DNA of 11,861 nucleotides from Tannerellaceae bacterium (GTDB lineage Bacteria > Bacteroidota > Bacteroidia > Bacteroidales > Tannerellaceae). The notes beneath the pieces are model-generated. The model was not told where the DNA came from. It was given only the letters and a program-made list of their open reading frames with translations, and ran no database searches. Positions 1 to 8,500 of the stretch are shown here, one piece after another. Made by a program: the position numbers and the translations under genes. The DNA is taken from assembly GCA_031284275.1 (NCBI GenBank), contig JAITAD010000047.1, positions 1-11,861 on the forward strand. The letters are read 5' to 3'. The stretch's first letter is position 1, and every line of letters starts with the position of its first letter.

Positions 1-45
1 ATGTTGGGAAATCGTTGTGTAAAGTTTTCCGCCTTTCTTTGTGCA

Positions 46-74
46 CGGAAATGTGCGTAGTTCCGCTTTTTTTC
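46..74 (+). terminator. possible weak intrinsic terminator of an upstream gene
   Basis: A 5-bp inverted repeat, CGGAA (46-50) and TTCCG (61-65), is separated by a 10-base loop and followed by C and seven T (67-73). This could end transcription from a gene outside the window before the rpsO promoter. The stem is short, and an alternative GCAC/GTGC hairpin overlaps it, so the call is tentative. Confidence 0.3.
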
Positions 75-83
75 TATTCCCCG

Positions 84-113
84 TGTGTATATAGTCGAAA
101 AGTTCTACCTTTG
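84..113 (+). promoter_or_regulatory. Bacteroidota-type promoter for rpsO
   Basis: A perfect -7 element TACCTTTG lies at 106-113, matching the known Bacteroidota consensus TAnnTTTG. A loose -33 element (TGTG, 84-87; consensus TTTG) sits 18 bases upstream. Transcription would start near 118-120, giving an AT-rich leader of about 40 bases before the rpsO ATG at 161. No Shine-Dalgarno-like sequence is present in the leader, as is common in this phylum. Confidence 0.65.
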
Positions 114-160
114 CCGGTGCTTGAATAATATGGTATAATTTATTAAAGTAGCGAATCGTT

Positions 161-430
161 ATGTATCTGAATCCGGAAAAGAAGCAGGAACTGTTTGGGA
201 AGTATGGTCAATCGGTCACTGATACGGGGTCGGCAGAGAGCCAGATAGCGCTTTTTACGTATCGCATCAACCACCTCACGGAGCATCTCAAAAAGAATCA
301 CAAGGATTACGCTACGGAGCGTTCTCTCAAGATGTTGGTTGGTAAGCGTCGTCGCCTCTTGGACTATCTTATTCGGTTGGATATCGAGCGCTATCGGTCT
401 ATCATTAAGGAATTGGGCATACGTAAGTAG
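161..430 (+). CDS. rpsO: 30S ribosomal protein S15
   Basis: This encodes 89 residues, the usual length of bacterial S15. S15 is a primary binder of the central domain of 16S rRNA and helps form subunit bridge contacts with 23S rRNA. The family core is clear: the GSAESQIALFTYRI segment, then the HLKKNHKDYATERSLK helix, then the basic GKRRRLLDYL stretch. The protein starts with MYLNPEKK and ends in LGIRK. The ATG at 161 follows a good promoter by about 45 bases. In enterobacteria S15 represses its own mRNA through a leader structure; the short AT-rich leader here shows no convincing equivalent. The next gene begins 10 bases after the stop codon, with no terminator between them. Confidence 0.97.
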   Translation: MYLNPEKKQELFGKYGQSVTDTGSAESQIALFTYRINHLTEHLKKNHKDYATERSLKMLVGKRRRLLDYLIRLDIERYRSIIKELGIRK

Positions 431-440
431 CGTTAGCGTT

Positions 441-3140
441 ATGAAAAAGGCGGTCTTTCTCGTGTTATTCATGTTGTCGGCCACGAGTCTATCGGCGTTC
501 GAAATCGCCGGCTTGAAATACGAAGTGACGGCAGGGCAGGCATGGCTGGTCGGCGTTGAAGTAGAGGAGTTATCCGTTTATGTCGATGTGCCGACAAAGG
601 TGGAATTCGCGGGTATCCCATACGAAGTCATCGGCATCAAGGAGAACGCCTTTCGCGACAATATCTACCTCAAAGCAATACGGTTAGCCGCTTCTATCCG
701 GACGATAGGACTCAGGGCTTTCGAAGGCTGTACCGCTCTGGAGAGAATAGAACTGCTTTCGTTGATTCCACCCTCAGCGGAGAAAGGCTTTGAGAACGCC
801 GGATGGATTGATTTTTTCTCCGGCGTAGATACCGAAAAGTGTGTACTTGTCCTGCGTCCATACATTGCTCACATTTCTTCATTGGAATCGCTTTACACGG
901 TTCACCCGCTATGGAGCGGTTTTTCCCGCAGGGAATATACGATGCAAGTGACGGAGGAAGATAACTATCCCGGCCCCGGCGAGGAAGGTCTGTTTGATTT
1001 CTCTTTTGCGGCGAGCGACGGCCTTTTCTATATTCGTAGGGATATGGGAGCGGGTACGGCGACGTTGGTGCAAGGGACACAGCCGTTGTCGTATCCGGTG
1101 TCGGTGTTGCATGTTCCGGACAGTGTGTTTGAAGTATCTGATGTCGGCATACGGATTTTCTATAAGGTAACGGCCATCGGTGACAGTGCGTTACGTTTCT
1201 CAGATATGGATACGTTGGTCTTGCCGACAGGGGTACGGACGATTGGCGCATCTGCTTTTTTCAACTGTGATAAGTTGAAAAAGGTCACTTTCCCGAATGA
1301 CTTGGAAGAGATAGGCGTGAGCGCTTTTGAAGGTTGTTTCGCTTTGTCGATAGACACCTTTAAGGTGGGTGAAAAACTTCACAGCATCAGGAATAGAGCC
1401 TTTCAGGAAGTTTGGGTGAGTGAGATATCGTTTGCCGATGCCGAACGGTTGGAATACCTGTCAGGTTTTGGGAGGACAAAACTGAAAAGCTTGAACGACA
1501 TACCGGAAACAGTGAAGACGATAGGCGACGGCGCTTTCTCAGGATGTAAAATCAAATCGGTGACGCTGCCGTCCAAGTTGAAATATTTGAGCGGTTTCGA
1601 AGAGACGGATATAGAGTCGTTGCATATTCCCGAAGGTGTGGAAGAACTCGGTCTGAGAGCTTTTGCCGATTGCCCGATTACGAAATTGACTTTGCCGGCT
1701 TCGGTACGGAAGATAGGGGCGGAGGCGCTTTCCATCAAGCTGTTGGATACGCTGAGAAGTGAAAGCAAAGATGTTCCCATGGCGAATGCTTTAGCTTTCA
1801 AAGAGGTGGATAAGACGACGTGTATATTGGAGATACCGGTAGGAACGTCTTATCGTGCCCGTACAGGATGGGAAGATTTCCTGTTGGTGGAAGAGTTTGG
1901 CGATCCGGAACCACCTGTCGTTCCGGAGGAACCGCCGGTAGACTTGCCTGTGGTGCATTTTGAAGCCGACAATGGTCAGGGAGTGTTTATGCCTTTCAAG
2001 ATACTTACGACTGAAGAGGTCGAGTTGGTTGCGTTCAGTGATCCGCTGCTTGCTCCGGTGAATTACAAAGGAGAGGTATTGATACCCTCGCGTGTGACTT
2101 GGGAAGATGCGCCGCTTGAGCCGACTATCTATCGGGTGAAATCCGTAGGAAAGGGAGCTTTTCGGGGTTGTACGAATCTGACGGGTTTGAGTATCGAAGG
2201 GGGAGTGGAATATGTAGATACGGCTTTCGGTGGCTGTACGGGATTGGAAAAGGTCGTGTTGTTGGAAGGGGACAAGCCGCTGAACGGACGGGCGAAAGCC
2301 TTTGCCGGAACGACAGTCAAGGAGGTGCGGTTGCTGCGTGATATGGACCCCTCCTCCAATCTCTTTTACGAGGCGGTTGAGGTGGAAAGGCTGTTTATCG
2401 GAGAGAAGGTCAGTGTGATAGGAGCGACGGCATTCGTCGGTTGTTCGCATTTGAGGAACGTTGAAATAGCGCCGACGACCGCCACCTTGCACTTTGCTTC
2501 GGCATTGGCCTTAGCCTCTTCTCCTTTGGCAAAGGTGTACATAGGGCGGCCTTTGTCGTTCGATGCCGGTTCTCCATTTAGAGACAAACCTGAACTGACG
2601 AATATCGAGTTCGGTCCGGATGTAACGAGTCTTCCCGAGTGGTTGTTCCTGAACAATACACGGTTGTACCGGCTAACGATTCCGAAAAATGTAAAAACGA
2701 TTGAAAGAGGCGCTTTCCAAGGCTGTAGCATGTTGTCGGAAGTGACGTTGGGTGCGTCTGTACAGGAAATAAGGGGAGAAGCATTCTCGGGATGTACGAA
2801 TCTGACGCGAATCATCTGTTTGAATGCGCACCCCGCAGACATATCGACATTGACTTTCGAGGGAATAGACAAGGAAACCTGCGAGTTGATCGTACCGTAC
2901 GGCGCTGAGCCGGCCTATAAATCAGCCATGATATGGAATGAGTTCCTGCGCCTCACGAGCGTCGAAGAAAACGGTGATGCCGTTCTGTATCCCCTAGCGA
3001 CAGGTAGTACAGATGTCGTGGATGTCTATACGCTTGGAGGCCGTTTCGTGGGACATTACCCTGACGGTATCCCCTCTGTTTTACCCAAAGGTGCGTACAT
3101 CGTGCGTGGCATTCAGGGTGTGAGCAAGGTGGTCAGGTAA
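441..3140 (+). CDS. BspA-like secreted leucine-rich-repeat surface protein with probable T9SS sorting domain
   Basis: This encodes 899 residues from the ATG at 441. The open frame extends further upstream inside rpsO, but only the 441 start gives a signal peptide (MKKAVFLVLFMLSATSLSA, probable cleavage after residue 19; no lipobox). The body is built of LRR_5/BspA repeats of the form (V)xxIGxxAFxGCxxLxxVxLPxx. There appear to be three modules: residues ~20-165 (about two repeats), ~178-487 (about nine) and ~503-845 (about nine). Each begins with a beta-rich header and ends in a similar cap, (V/I)D-x-x-x-C-x-L-x-(V/I)P followed by W-x-x-F, near residues 128, 455 and 808. A Pro/Glu-rich linker (~488-502) joins modules 2 and 3. 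The tail (~859-899), with VDVYTLGGRFV and LPKGAYIV, resembles type A T9SS C-terminal sorting domains. A cell-surface role in adhesion or host binding is inferred from the family; the ligand is unknown. It is probably co-transcribed with rpsO. Confidence 0.88.
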   Translation: MKKAVFLVLFMLSATSLSAFEIAGLKYEVTAGQAWLVGVEVEELSVYVDVPTKVEFAGIPYEVIGIKENAFRDNIYLKAIRLAASIRTIGLRAFEGCTALERIELLSLIPPSAEKGFENAGWIDFFSGVDTEKCVLVLRPYIAHISSLESLYTVHPLWSGFSRREYTMQVTEEDNYPGPGEEGLFDFSFAASDGLFYIRRDMGAGTATLVQGTQPLSYPVSVLHVPDSVFEVSDVGIRIFYKVTAIGDSALRFSDMDTLVLPTGVRTIGASAFFNCDKLKKVTFPNDLEEIGVSAFEGCFALSIDTFKVGEKLHSIRNRAFQEVWVSEISFADAERLEYLSGFGRTKLKSLNDIPETVKTIGDGAFSGCKIKSVTLPSKLKYLSGFEETDIESLHIPEGVEELGLRAFADCPITKLTLPASVRKIGAEALSIKLLDTLRSESKDVPMANALAFKEVDKTTCILEIPVGTSYRARTGWEDFLLVEEFGDPEPPVVPEEPPVDLPVVHFEADNGQGVFMPFKILTTEEVELVAFSDPLLAPVNYKGEVLIPSRVTWEDAPLEPTIYRVKSVGKGAFRGCTNLTGLSIEGGVEYVDTAFGGCTGLEKVVLLEGDKPLNGRAKAFAGTTVKEVRLLRDMDPSSNLFYEAVEVERLFIGEKVSVIGATAFVGCSHLRNVEIAPTTATLHFASALALASSPLAKVYIGRPLSFDAGSPFRDKPELTNIEFGPDVTSLPEWLFLNNTRLYRLTIPKNVKTIERGAFQGCSMLSEVTLGASVQEIRGEAFSGCTNLTRIICLNAHPADISTLTFEGIDKETCELIVPYGAEPAYKSAMIWNEFLRLTSVEENGDAVLYPLATGSTDVVDVYTLGGRFVGHYPDGIPSVLPKGAYIVRGIQGVSKVVR

Positions 3141-3162
3141 GTCCGCAAAAAGGGATAAAGAG

Positions 3163-3199
3163 AAGAGGCCGGCGAGTATAACTCAGCCGGCCTCTTTTT
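3163..3199. terminator. strong hairpin terminator between two convergent genes
   Basis: An 11-bp perfect stem, AAGAGGCCGGC (3163-3173) with GCCGGCCTCTT (3186-3196), is extended inward by GAGT/ACTC around an ATA loop with one bulged A. A T-run follows on the plus strand (3195-3199). On the minus strand the stem is followed by a pyrimidine-rich TTCTCTTTATCCCTTTTT stretch. It lies 22 bases past the BspA-like stop and 30 bases past the rpsP stop, so it probably ends transcription from both sides. Confidence 0.88.
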
Positions 3200-3229
3200 C
3201 TTTGTGTCCCGACGAAGGGCAATCAGTCC

Positions 3230-3796
3230 TCAAGCCTCTGTGGGTACGGCGTTTTCCGTCGTTGTTTCTTCCGTCTTTTCAGCTTTTTCTGCGGATTTGG
3301 CTTCTGAAGCTTTGGCCTGTTGTTCGGCGGCACGCTGTTCGGCCAATTTCTTGGCAAGCGTTTCGGCTTTAGCCTTGTTCACAGCTTTCTCAGCTTCAAG
3401 CCGCGCTTTGGTGGCGGAGGAAGCGGCTTCTCTGGCTTTTTCCTTAACGGCCTGCTGTCCGGCTTTTTTGTTTTCAGCCCATAGCTGAAACTTTTCCTCA
3501 GCGGCAGCCTCGTCAAAAGCACCTTTCTTTACGCCTTCGAGGAGGTGTTTCTTCAGGCATACACCCTCGTCGGAGAGGATGTTGCGCGTCGTGTCGGTCG
3601 GTTGAGCGCCGACCTGTAACCAATACAAGGCACGGTCAAACTTCAAATCTACTGTAGCAGGATTAGTGTTCGGATTGTAAGAACCTATCCTTTCAATAAA
3701 CTTTCCATCCCGTGGAGCCCTGCTGTCTGCGACGACGATGTGGTAAAAGGCGTAGCCCTTACGACCGTGTCTTTGCAATCTGATCTTTGTTGCCAT
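3230..3796 (-). CDS. rpsP: 30S ribosomal protein S16 with long charged C-terminal extension
   Basis: This encodes 188 residues. The first ~80 are the S16 fold: [14 protein letters not shown], then [18 protein letters not shown] and [10 protein letters not shown], then the [16 protein letters not shown] segment. S16 binds 16S rRNA in the 5' and central domains and aids 30S assembly. Many bacterial S16 proteins stop near 80-90 residues. Here a tail of about 100 residues follows, rich in Ala, Lys, Glu and Gln and probably helical (for example [20 protein letters not shown]), ending in ENAVPTEA. To my knowledge extended S16 tails are usual in Bacteroidota. The start ATG is about 40 bases downstream of a minus-strand TACCTTTG element. 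It is divergent from fumarase and convergent with the LRR gene. Confidence 0.96.
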   Translation of the reverse strand: MATKIRLQRHGRKGYAFYHIVVADSRAPRDGKFIERIGSYNPNTNPATVDLKFDRALYWLQVGAQPTDTTRNILSDEGVCLKKHLLEGVKKGAFDEAAAEEKFQLWAENKKAGQQAVKEKAREAASSATKARLEAEKAVNKAKAETLAKKLAEQRAAEQQAKASEAKSAEKAEKTEETTTENAVPTEA

Positions 3797-3836
3797 GTAG
3801 TGTTCTTAAAATAATATATTGCTCGTTTTGGCGCGG

Positions 3837-3844
3837 CAAAGGTA
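3837..3844 (-). promoter_or_regulatory. -7 promoter element for rpsP
   Basis: On the minus strand the sequence reads TACCTTTG, an exact match to TAnnTTTG and identical to the rpsO element. The rpsP leader would be about 35 bases. A -33 candidate (TTTC, 18 bases upstream) is weak. Confidence 0.6.
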
Positions 3845-3878
3845 GGAAAGAATCGGTTATATGAAACGAAATTATCCC

Positions 3879-3886
3879 TACTTTTG
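3879..3886 (+). promoter_or_regulatory. -7 promoter element for fumarase
   Basis: TACTTTTG matches TAnnTTTG. It lies 43 bases before the ATG at 3930. Because it falls downstream of the alternative in-frame ATG at 3861, a transcript from this promoter could not carry that longer start. No good -33 match was seen. Confidence 0.55.
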
Positions 3887-3929
3887 CGCCGTATCCGAAG
3901 GTAACGTTCACGAGCTAATTCACAGTAGC

Positions 3930-5544
3930 ATGGCAACGCCTGCATTCAAGTATCAAGAGCCGTTCCCTGTGGGGAAAGACACCACGAGCTACTATCTTTT
4001 GACTAAAGAACACGTATCCACAACGCTTTTCGAGGGAAAGCCCATTATCAAAGTGGAACCGGAAGGGCTGACGGCCTTGGCGCAGGCGTGTTTCCACGAC
4101 GTAGCTTTCTTTTTGCGTACCGAACATCAGGAGCAGGTGGCGGCCATACTCAACGACCCTGAGGCGAGCAAGAATGACAAATATGTGGCGCTGACCTTCC
4201 TGAGAAACGCCGAAGTTTCGGCCAAGGGAAAGTTGCCTTTTTGTCAGGATACCGGTACGGCCGTGATAGTCGCAAAAAAAGGTCAGCAAATTTGGACAGG
4301 GGTGAACGATGCCGAAGCCCTGTCCAAAGGCGTGTATGAAACCTATACGACCGACAATTTGCGTTACTCGCAAAACGTGCCGACGGACATGTATCGCGAG
4401 AAGAACACTGCCTGTAACCTGCCGGCGCAGATAGATATCTACGCCACCGAAGGGGAAGAGTACAAGTTCCTTTGCATTGCCAAGGGAGGCGGTTCGGCCA
4501 ACAAGACTTATCTTTTTCAGGAGACCAAGGCGTTGTTAAATCCGGACACCCTGCTTCCTTTCCTCGTCGAAAAGATGAAAACTTTGGGGACGGCTGCCTG
4601 CCCGCCCTACCATATCGCTTTTGTCATTGGTGGAACATCGGCAGAGACGAACCTGAAAACGGTGAAATTGGCTTCGGCGCACTATTACGACCATCTGCCC
4701 ACCGAAGGCAACGATTGTGGCCAAGCTTTCCGCGATATCGAATTGGAACGGCAAGTCTTGGAGGCGGCGCGCAAGACAGGTCTTGGTGCACAGTTCGGCG
4801 GCAAGCATTTTGCACATGATATCAGGATTATCCGCCTGCCCCGTCATGGAGCTTCGTGTCCTGTCGGGATGGGAGTATCCTGTTCGGCCGACCGCAATAT
4901 CAAGGCGAAGATTAACAAGGAGGGGATCTGGATTGAGCAGTTGGAAACCAACCCCGGGCGATTCATTCCTGAAGCTTTGCGGCGTGCCGGCGAAGGTGAA
5001 GCGGTGGATAGACCTGAACCGGCCGATGCAAGAAGTATTGGCGGAATTGGACAAGTATCCGGTAGCTACGCGCCTGTCGCTCAGTGGAACGATCGTTGTA
5101 GGCCGCGATATAGCTCATGCCAAGCTCAAGGAACGCCTCGACAGCGGGCAAGGTTTGCCGCAATACGTCAAGGATCACCCCATCTACTATGCCGGCCCCG
5201 CCAAGACCCCGCCGGGGATGCCCTCCGGCTCCTTTGGCCCCACGACAGCAGGGCGTATGGACTCCTATGTCGATATCTTCCAGTCGCACGGAGGCAGTCT
5301 GTTGATGATAGCCAAGGGAAACCGCAGTCAGCAGGTGACGGATGCCTGCCGCAAACACGGAGGTTTTTACCTCGGCAGTATAGGCGGCCCGGCGGCCATC
5401 CTCGCTCAGGACAGCATCAGGAAAGTGGAGTGCTTGGAATACCCCGAATTGGGGATGGAAGCGATATGGAAGATTGAAGTGGAGGACTTCCCTGCCTTCA
5501 TCCTCGTCGATAACAAAGGCAACGACTTCTTTAAGCAACTGTAA
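3930..5544 (+). CDS. class I fumarate hydratase (4Fe-4S), interrupted by one frameshift
   Basis: It interconverts fumarate and malate in the cytoplasm; in anaerobic Bacteroidales it feeds the reductive branch from oxaloacetate to fumarate and succinate. The start at 3930 ([10 protein letters not shown]) is chosen because the upstream ATG at 3861 lies before the promoter. The N-terminal part (359 residues, to base 5006) has the iron-sulfur cysteines Cys105 (FCQDTGT), Cys224 (AACPPYH) and Cys318 (GVSCSAD). Their spacing of 119 and 94 equals that recalled for the Leishmania class I enzyme (133, 252, 346). The C-terminal part (5008-5544, 178 residues) includes [31 protein letters not shown] and [13 protein letters not shown], and ends in KGNDFFKQL. 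The two parts are in different frames: EGEAV runs to 5006 and IDLNRP resumes at 5008. Restoring two bases (AA) would give EAV-K-IDLNRP, as expected for the family. The enzyme would be about 538 residues. As written, translation continues out of frame to 5477 and loses the C-terminal domain. This may be a sequencing error or a recent mutation. Confidence 0.9.
5004..5010 (+). other. frameshift point in the fumarase gene
   Basis: Upstream codons read ...GAA GCG GTG (ending at 5006). The family-like sequence resumes as ATA GAC CTG AAC from 5008. The fault is a net +1 base, or a loss of two, most simply a missing AA before G5007. There is no homopolymer or slippery heptamer here, so programmed frameshifting is not suggested. 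Confidence 0.85.
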
Positions 5545-5591
5545 ACCGGAGCGTGCAGCTGATGAGGAAAGCCGTACGCATAGACAGCAAT

Positions 5592-8500
5592 ATGAGTGTA
5601 AGGAAAGCAAAATTGGTTCTGGAGGACGGAAGCGTCTTCGAGGGGGTTTCGTTCGGTTATGAGCGAGGGGTGATGGGGGAAGTGGTCTTTAACACGGCGA
5701 TGACGGGGTATCCCGAGAGTCTGACCGACCCGTCCTATGCAGGCCAATTAATGGTCTTGACCTATCCTTTGGAAGGGAATTATGGAGTGCCGATGCGGGA
5801 CATGCGTGAGGATGGCCTTTCCGTTTACATGGAAAGCGAGAAGATACATGCGGCGGCTATCATCGTGAGTGACTACAGCCGTGAGTTCAGCCATTGGAAT
5901 GCCGCCGACAGTCTGGGCGAATGGCTAAAAGAGGAACAGGTGCCCGGCATCTGCGGTATCGACACACGTGCACTGACGAAGAAATTGCGCGAGAGTGGGG
6001 TCATGACGGGGAAGATCGTCATCGAAGGAGAAGAACGTAGCGAACAAGAAACGTTTGATTACGAGGCGACGAACTATGTAGACAGGGTGTCGTGCAAGGA
6101 AGTGATCACTTACGGCGAAGGGGTAGGGCAGAAGCGAGTCGTGCTGTTGGATTGTGGGGTGAAGCACAATATCATCCGCTGTCTGTTGAACAGAGGATTG
6201 ACAGTTGTGCGCGTTCCGTGGAACTATGATTTTACGCACTTGGAGTATGACGGGTTATTCATCAGCAACGGCCCCGGCGACCCCGACCACTGCATGGAAG
6301 CCGTCCTAAACATCCGCAAGGCATTGGCCGGCGACAAGCCGATATGCGGTATCTGTATGGGTAACCAATTGTTGGCAAAAGCCGGCGGAGCTTCCGTCTT
6401 CAAGCTCAAATACGGGCATCGCAGTCACAACCAGCCGGTGCGGCTTGTGGGGACGGACAAGTGTTTCGTCACATCGCAAAACCACGGCTATGCCGTGGAC
6501 GGAGCGACGTTGGGCGACGATTGGGAACCTCTTTTTGTGAACATGAACGATGGCACGAACGAAGGGATACGCCACAAGACAAAACCTTTCTTTACCGCAC
6601 AGTTTCATCCTGAGGCTTGCAGTGGCCCGACGGACACCGAGTTCATCTTCGATATCTTCGCCGAAACGGTGAAGACCGGCGTGTTAAAGTTTGGAGAGAA
6701 GCCGGCGGAAACGGGAACGAAGGTTTTGCCGACGAAAGTATTGGTCTTGGGATCAGGTGCGCTAAAGATAGGTGAAGCCGGAGAGTTCGACTATTCCGGC
6801 AGTCAGGCGCTCAAAGCTATCAAGGAAGAGGGGATAGAAACGATTCTGATCAACCCGAACATCGCTACGGTACAGACCTCCGAAGGGGTAGCCGACAAGG
6901 TCTATTTTCTGCCGGTGACTCCTTTCTTTGTCGAAAAGGTGATTGAGAAGGAACGTCCCGACGGCATACTGTTGGCCTTTGGAGGGCAGACGGCGTTGAA
7001 TTGCGGGGTAGCCCTTTACCGGAGCGGTGTGTTGGAGAAATACAACCTGCGTGTCTTGGGAACGCCCGTGCAGGCAATCATGGATACGGAAGACCGCGAA
7101 CTCTTCGTCCGCAAATTGGACGAGATACAGGTCAAAACCATCAACAGCGAGGCGACAAGCACGATAGAAGAAGCTCGGCGGGCGGCGGAAGCCTTGGGTT
7201 ACCCCGTGATTATACGTGCCGCCTATGCATTGGGCGGTTTGGGGTCAGGTTTTTGCGATAATGAAGACGACCTGAACAAGCTGGCGGAGAAAGCCTTCTC
7301 CTTTTCGCCGCAGATATTGGTCGAAAAAAGCCTGAAAGGGTGGAAGGAAGTGGAGTACGAGGTGGTGCGCGACCGTTTCGACAACTGCATCACGGTCTGT
7401 AACATGGAGAACTTTGACCCCTTGGGTATTCACACCGGCGAGAGCATCGTCATTGCCCCTTCGCAGACCCTGAGTAACACCGACTACCACAAGCTCCGTG
7501 AACTGTCCATACGCATCATCCGTCACATCGGTATCGTGGGTGAATGCAACGTGCAGTACGCTTACGACCCTGAGAGCGAGGATTATCGCGTGATAGAAGT
7601 GAACGCCCGTCTGAGCCGTTCTTCGGCATTGGCCTCGAAAGCTACGGGTTATCCCTTGGCTTTCGTAGCGGCGAAGTTGGGCTTGGGATACGGCTTGTTC
7701 GAGTTAAAAAACTCCGTCACGAAAACGACGACGGCCTTTTTTGAACCGGCTCTGGACTACGTCGTCTGCAAGATACCACGTTGGGACTTGGGTAAGTTTC
7801 ACGGCGTAGCCAGAGAAATCGGTTCGGCCATGAAGTCTGTCGGTGAAGTGATGGCCATCGGCCGCACTTTCGAGGAGGCGATACAGAAAGGTCTGCGCAT
7901 GACAGGCTTGGGGATGCACGGTTTTGTACAGGCACCGTCGAACAAGCCCCATCTGCCGAAAGACACCACGGCGTTGGACAAAGCCCTCTGTGAGCCGACC
8001 GACACGCGTATCTTCGCCATCAGCCGAGCTTTCCGAGCAGGTTATACTGTGGAGAAAATCTACGCATTGACGAAGATTGACAGATGGTTTCTGCAAAAAC
8101 TGCACGGAATTATCCGGACGGCAGAGGACTTGGAGCATTGCGCCGGTTTGGAGACCTTGTCGGACACCCTGCTCAGTCAAGCCAAAGGACAAGGCTTTTC
8201 CGACTTCCAGATAGCGCGAGCGGTATTCAAAACTACTGTCGAGAACATGGATTTGGCCGTTCTCCAAATCCGTCAGGCGCGCAAGCAGCGCGGTATCGTT
8301 CCTGTCGTCAAGCAAATCGACACTTTGGCTGCTGAATATCCGGCGCAGACGAATTACCTATACCTGACTTACAACGGTACCGAGAATGATGTAAATTATC
8401 TTGGCGATGGCCGTTCCATCGTCGTCCTCGGTTCCGGCGCCTACCGTATCGGCAGTTCCGTGGAGTTTGACTGGTGCGGGGTACAGGCGCTCAATACCAT

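Noticed and set aside
1..60. Short frame ATG...TAG encoding 19 residues (MLGNRCVKFS...)
   Set aside because: It is too short, has no recognisable promoter or family, and lies in a region better explained as upstream spacer with a possible terminator.
131..139. TGGTATAAT resembling an extended E. coli -10 box before rpsO
   Set aside because: The leader is AT-rich and the phylum uses a different primary sigma-factor consensus; the TACCTTTG element just upstream is the better promoter.
339..440. Longer start for the LRR protein inside rpsO
   Set aside because: It would add ~34 residues read from the rpsO sequence in another frame and would bury the signal peptide that starts at 441.
143..484. 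Minus-strand 113-residue open frame opposite rpsO
   Set aside because: It is a shadow of rpsO with no family resemblance.
441..3140. Tandem DNA repeat array in the LRR gene
   Set aside because: Repetition is at protein level. Apart from a 15-base match (2169 and 2793) the DNA copies have diverged, so this is not a simple repeat tract.
3204..3488. Plus-strand Ala/Ser-rich frame opposite rpsP
   Set aside because: It is the reverse reading of the low-complexity Lys/Glu/Ala tail of S16, so a compositional shadow.
4275..4282. A-run (GCA AAA AAA GGT) in fumarase as a frameshift site
   Set aside because: Both flanking sides read correctly in the same frame as family sequence, so no shift occurs or is needed there.
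4995..5015. Programmed ribosomal frameshift in fumarase
   Set aside because: No slippery run, in-frame stop or other recoding signal is present, and class I fumarases are not known to use recoding. A mutation or sequencing error is simpler.
4717..5544. Separate 275-residue gene in the second half of fumarase
   Set aside because: Only its part from 5008 on is protein-like (the fumarase C-terminus). The first ~97 residues are an out-of-frame reading of fumarase.
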